Of a stretch of 64,000 nucleotides of DNA, positions 62,733-64,000 are shown one piece after another (the first letter of the stretch is position 1; each line of letters starts with the position of its first letter). The notes beneath the pieces were generated by a model. The model was not told the DNA's origin. It ran no database searches and was given only the letters and a program-made list of their open reading frames with translations. A program made the translations under genes and the position numbers. This DNA is from Roseitranquillus sediminis (GTDB taxonomy: Bacteria; Pseudomonadota; Alphaproteobacteria; Rhodobacterales; Rhodobacteraceae), in contig NZ_JAFFOB010000005.1 of the NCBI RefSeq assembly GCF_016918935.1, forward strand, positions 359,610-423,609. Reading direction: 5' to 3'.

Positions 62733-63692
62733 TCAGGCCGAGAGGCGGTGCACAGCCTCGTCCTCCGGATGCGTCGCGAGGGGCAGCGCCTGCAGGACGT
62801 CCCAGCCGCTGATGCGGGGCCGCGTCGGGACCACCTCGTCGGGATGGAAGATGGCAACGTCCAGCAGACCGCGGCGCGCCGCGATCAGCACCGCCTGGAA
62901 GATCGACTTGACCCCCAGCTTGCGGACGATCTGGGTCTGCACGTTCAGGGCGGAGCCGTAGCGGCAGGGCATCGACAGGGCGCGCGCCGGATCCTCGCTG
63001 AGCGCGACGAGGCGGAGGAAATGCACCTCCTCGGCGCTGAGCGGCGTCATCGTCGAGACGCCGACCTGGCTGAAGTAGCTGAGGGCGTCGCAGGTGGCAA
63101 AGGCGAGCGCATGCAGGTCATCCCGATACTTGCGGTACTGCGTTCGCGCGAAATCCGGGGTGCGAACCGTGTTGAGGATCACCGCGGCGACGAGACCTGT
63201 GGGATAAGCGATCTTGAAGATGACGCCGTTGCAGCCGATGCCACGCGCCTGAGCCGCTTTCAGGTAGCGCATTGGTGCGTCGTGGACCGGGATCAATTCA
63301 TCGAGGAAGAGCTCGTGCTCGCGGGCCAGGATGCCTTCGATGATCGGATCGCCGTCGAAGAGCCGCAGCGCGTTGTAGTCGCCCCACCAATCGTCCGGCA
63401 GGGTCGAGAGGACCCGGCGCGAAAGATACCGGCCGCCTTCGTTCAGGACAATGAGCGTTGCCTCGTCGAAACCGAACTCGCGCGGCATGTCGCCGAAGAT
63501 GCTTGCCGCCTGGTCGAGCGTCTCCGCGTCCTCGAGCTGGCTCAGCAGGCGCTCCGTTTCTGCCTTCCGGGGCGGAAATCCGCCCTCCTTTGTGATCCTG
63601 TCCCGAGCCCGGCGCAGTTCCGCGACGGTATCGGATTCCAGGCGCCCGTTCTGCTCGATCAGATCGTCCAGAAGTTCGGCAAACCAGTTCAC
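62733..63692 (-). CDS. LuxR-type regulator with autoinducer-binding-like domain (LuxR solo)
   Basis: 319 aa from the GTG at 63692, chosen because GGAGG lies five bases before it; the GTG at 63755 would add 21 residues. Residues 55-205 look like an autoinducer-binding domain: W-W-G-D-Y-N (about 102-107) and FDGDPIIEG (about 112-120) match the W-x3-Y and D-P positions of LuxR/TraR. Residues 217-280 look like a LuxR helix-turn-helix (PLSAEEVHFLRLVA and IVRKLGVKSIFQAVLIAARRGLL), but the first half of the HTH diverges. N-terminal 55 residues are extra. No luxI gene is in the window. Confidence 0.72.
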   Translation of the reverse strand: MNWFAELLDDLIEQNGRLESDTVAELRRARDRITKEGGFPPRKAETERLLSQLEDAETLDQAASIFGDMPREFGFDEATLIVLNEGGRYLSRRVLSTLPDDWWGDYNALRLFDGDPIIEGILAREHELFLDELIPVHDAPMRYLKAAQARGIGCNGVIFKIAYPTGLVAAVILNTVRTPDFARTQYRKYRDDLHALAFATCDALSYFSQVGVSTMTPLSAEEVHFLRLVALSEDPARALSMPCRYGSALNVQTQIVRKLGVKSIFQAVLIAARRGLLDVAIFHPDEVVPTRPRISGWDVLQALPLATHPEDEAVHRLSA

Positions 63693-63951
63693 GGTGTCCT
63701 CCAACGTTCTGTTGCGGCCGCTCCCGAGGTCGTCGTTCGCGGCGCCGGCGTGCACGTCGCACTTCCTGCGAGTTCTATGGCTCGGAATTCCTTACCTTGA
63801 TCTTACCAGACTACCATGCGGCCTGCTGCTGCCACGAGCATCGTAGAGCGCTGCGCCCTCCTCTTTTGGACAACGATCACACAGGCTCCCGCCGAGGTTG
63901 GCGTCTCGCACCGTTCCCCGTCTCTGATCTTGCCCCCGTTTCGCCGGACAC
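63693..63951. promoter_or_regulatory. Region upstream of the LuxR-type gene
   Basis: About 260 bp. It holds a GGAATTCC palindrome (63784-63791) and a direct repeat CTTACC at 63791-63796 and 63802-63807, spaced 11 bp, about one helical turn, in an AT-richer stretch around 63775-63825. This is a candidate control site for the LuxR-type gene. The last 26 bp before 63951 may be the terminal repeat of an IS3-like element. No gene found. Confidence 0.35.
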
Positions 63952-64000
63952 TCAGGCGGTTGCGGTTTGAGCTGCGATGAACTCGCGAGGCGAGCGCATC
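63952..64000 (-). CDS. Transposase C-terminal end (IS3-like), cut by window edge
   Basis: The last 15 codons and stop read RSPREFIAAQTATA, like the TPREF tail of IS3-family OrfB transposases. Just after the stop, 63925-63950 (TGATCTTGCCCCC to GCCGGACA) resembles the terminal inverted repeat of such elements. Only a few residues are visible, so the family is tentative, and whether the element is intact cannot be seen. Confidence 0.45.
   Translation of the reverse strand, partial: MRSPREFIAAQTATA

Overview
The window reads as chromosomal DNA from a high-GC alphaproteobacterium, most likely of the order Rhodobacterales. The reasons are very strong GC codon bias with many antisense shadow frames, typical neighbourhoods (pyrB / pyrC-like / plsY; moaE-moaD-pgsA-uvrC; rsmE next to ubiA; class II gshA), a phasin gene with CTGC-N3-GCAG operators of the PhaR type, and pervasive ATGA/GTGA/TGATG coupling inside operons. 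I see no rRNA, tRNA, CRISPR array or intact mobile element.

Layout. 1-18.9 kb is mostly housekeeping: moaB (cut by the left edge) and a uracil-DNA glycosylase; the pyr operon with a dihydroorotase-like protein that has lost metal ligands; plsY; gshA; rsmE; ubiA followed by an OmpA-domain envelope protein; moaE-moaD-pgsA and uvrC; a short-chain reductase with a Ca/cation antiporter; an S49 peptidase; an ABC-2 exporter. 19.1-24.8 kb is a polyamine-type ABC importer operon (ATPase, binding protein, two small enzymes or folds, two permeases) with an intra-operon hairpin and a first permease carrying a very large extracytoplasmic insertion.

26.8-39.6 kb is the most distinctive region: a sugar-modification and glycosyl-transfer cluster with a zinc-type dehydrogenase, a Gfo/Idh/MocA oxidoreductase, an NDP-sugar epimerase, a glycoside-hydrolase-like domain fused to a CDP-paratose-2-epimerase-like domain, a GT4 glycosyltransferase, three tandem CgeB-type glycosyltransferase paralogs, a UDP-glucuronate-decarboxylase-like enzyme, a methyltransferase and an aldo/keto reductase. 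A GGAAC-N16-CGTT element (alphaproteobacterial general-stress sigma factor consensus) lies just upstream of the main run. No flippase, polymerase or priming transferase is present, so this does not look like an ordinary O-antigen or capsule locus.

39.7-51.4 kb holds a P-loop kinase, a CsbD-like protein, a cytoplasmic-looking formate dehydrogenase operon, a CoA-transferase/thioesterase pair divergent from an acyl-CoA dehydrogenase-fold protein lacking both usual catalytic Glu positions, a BON-MscS channel and a phasin with operator pair and terminator. 51.5-56.2 kb carries a glutaredoxin-MauE fusion and a betaine/choline-type ABC importer. 56.3-61.5 kb is an accessory haem-copper oxidase island: a fused subunit I-III, a subunit II in which the CuA ligands are replaced (quinol-oxidase-like), CtaG, a CopD-like protein and a DUF2231 protein. 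The right end has transposase debris, a coiled-coil protein and a LuxR-type autoinducer-domain regulator without a LuxI partner in view.
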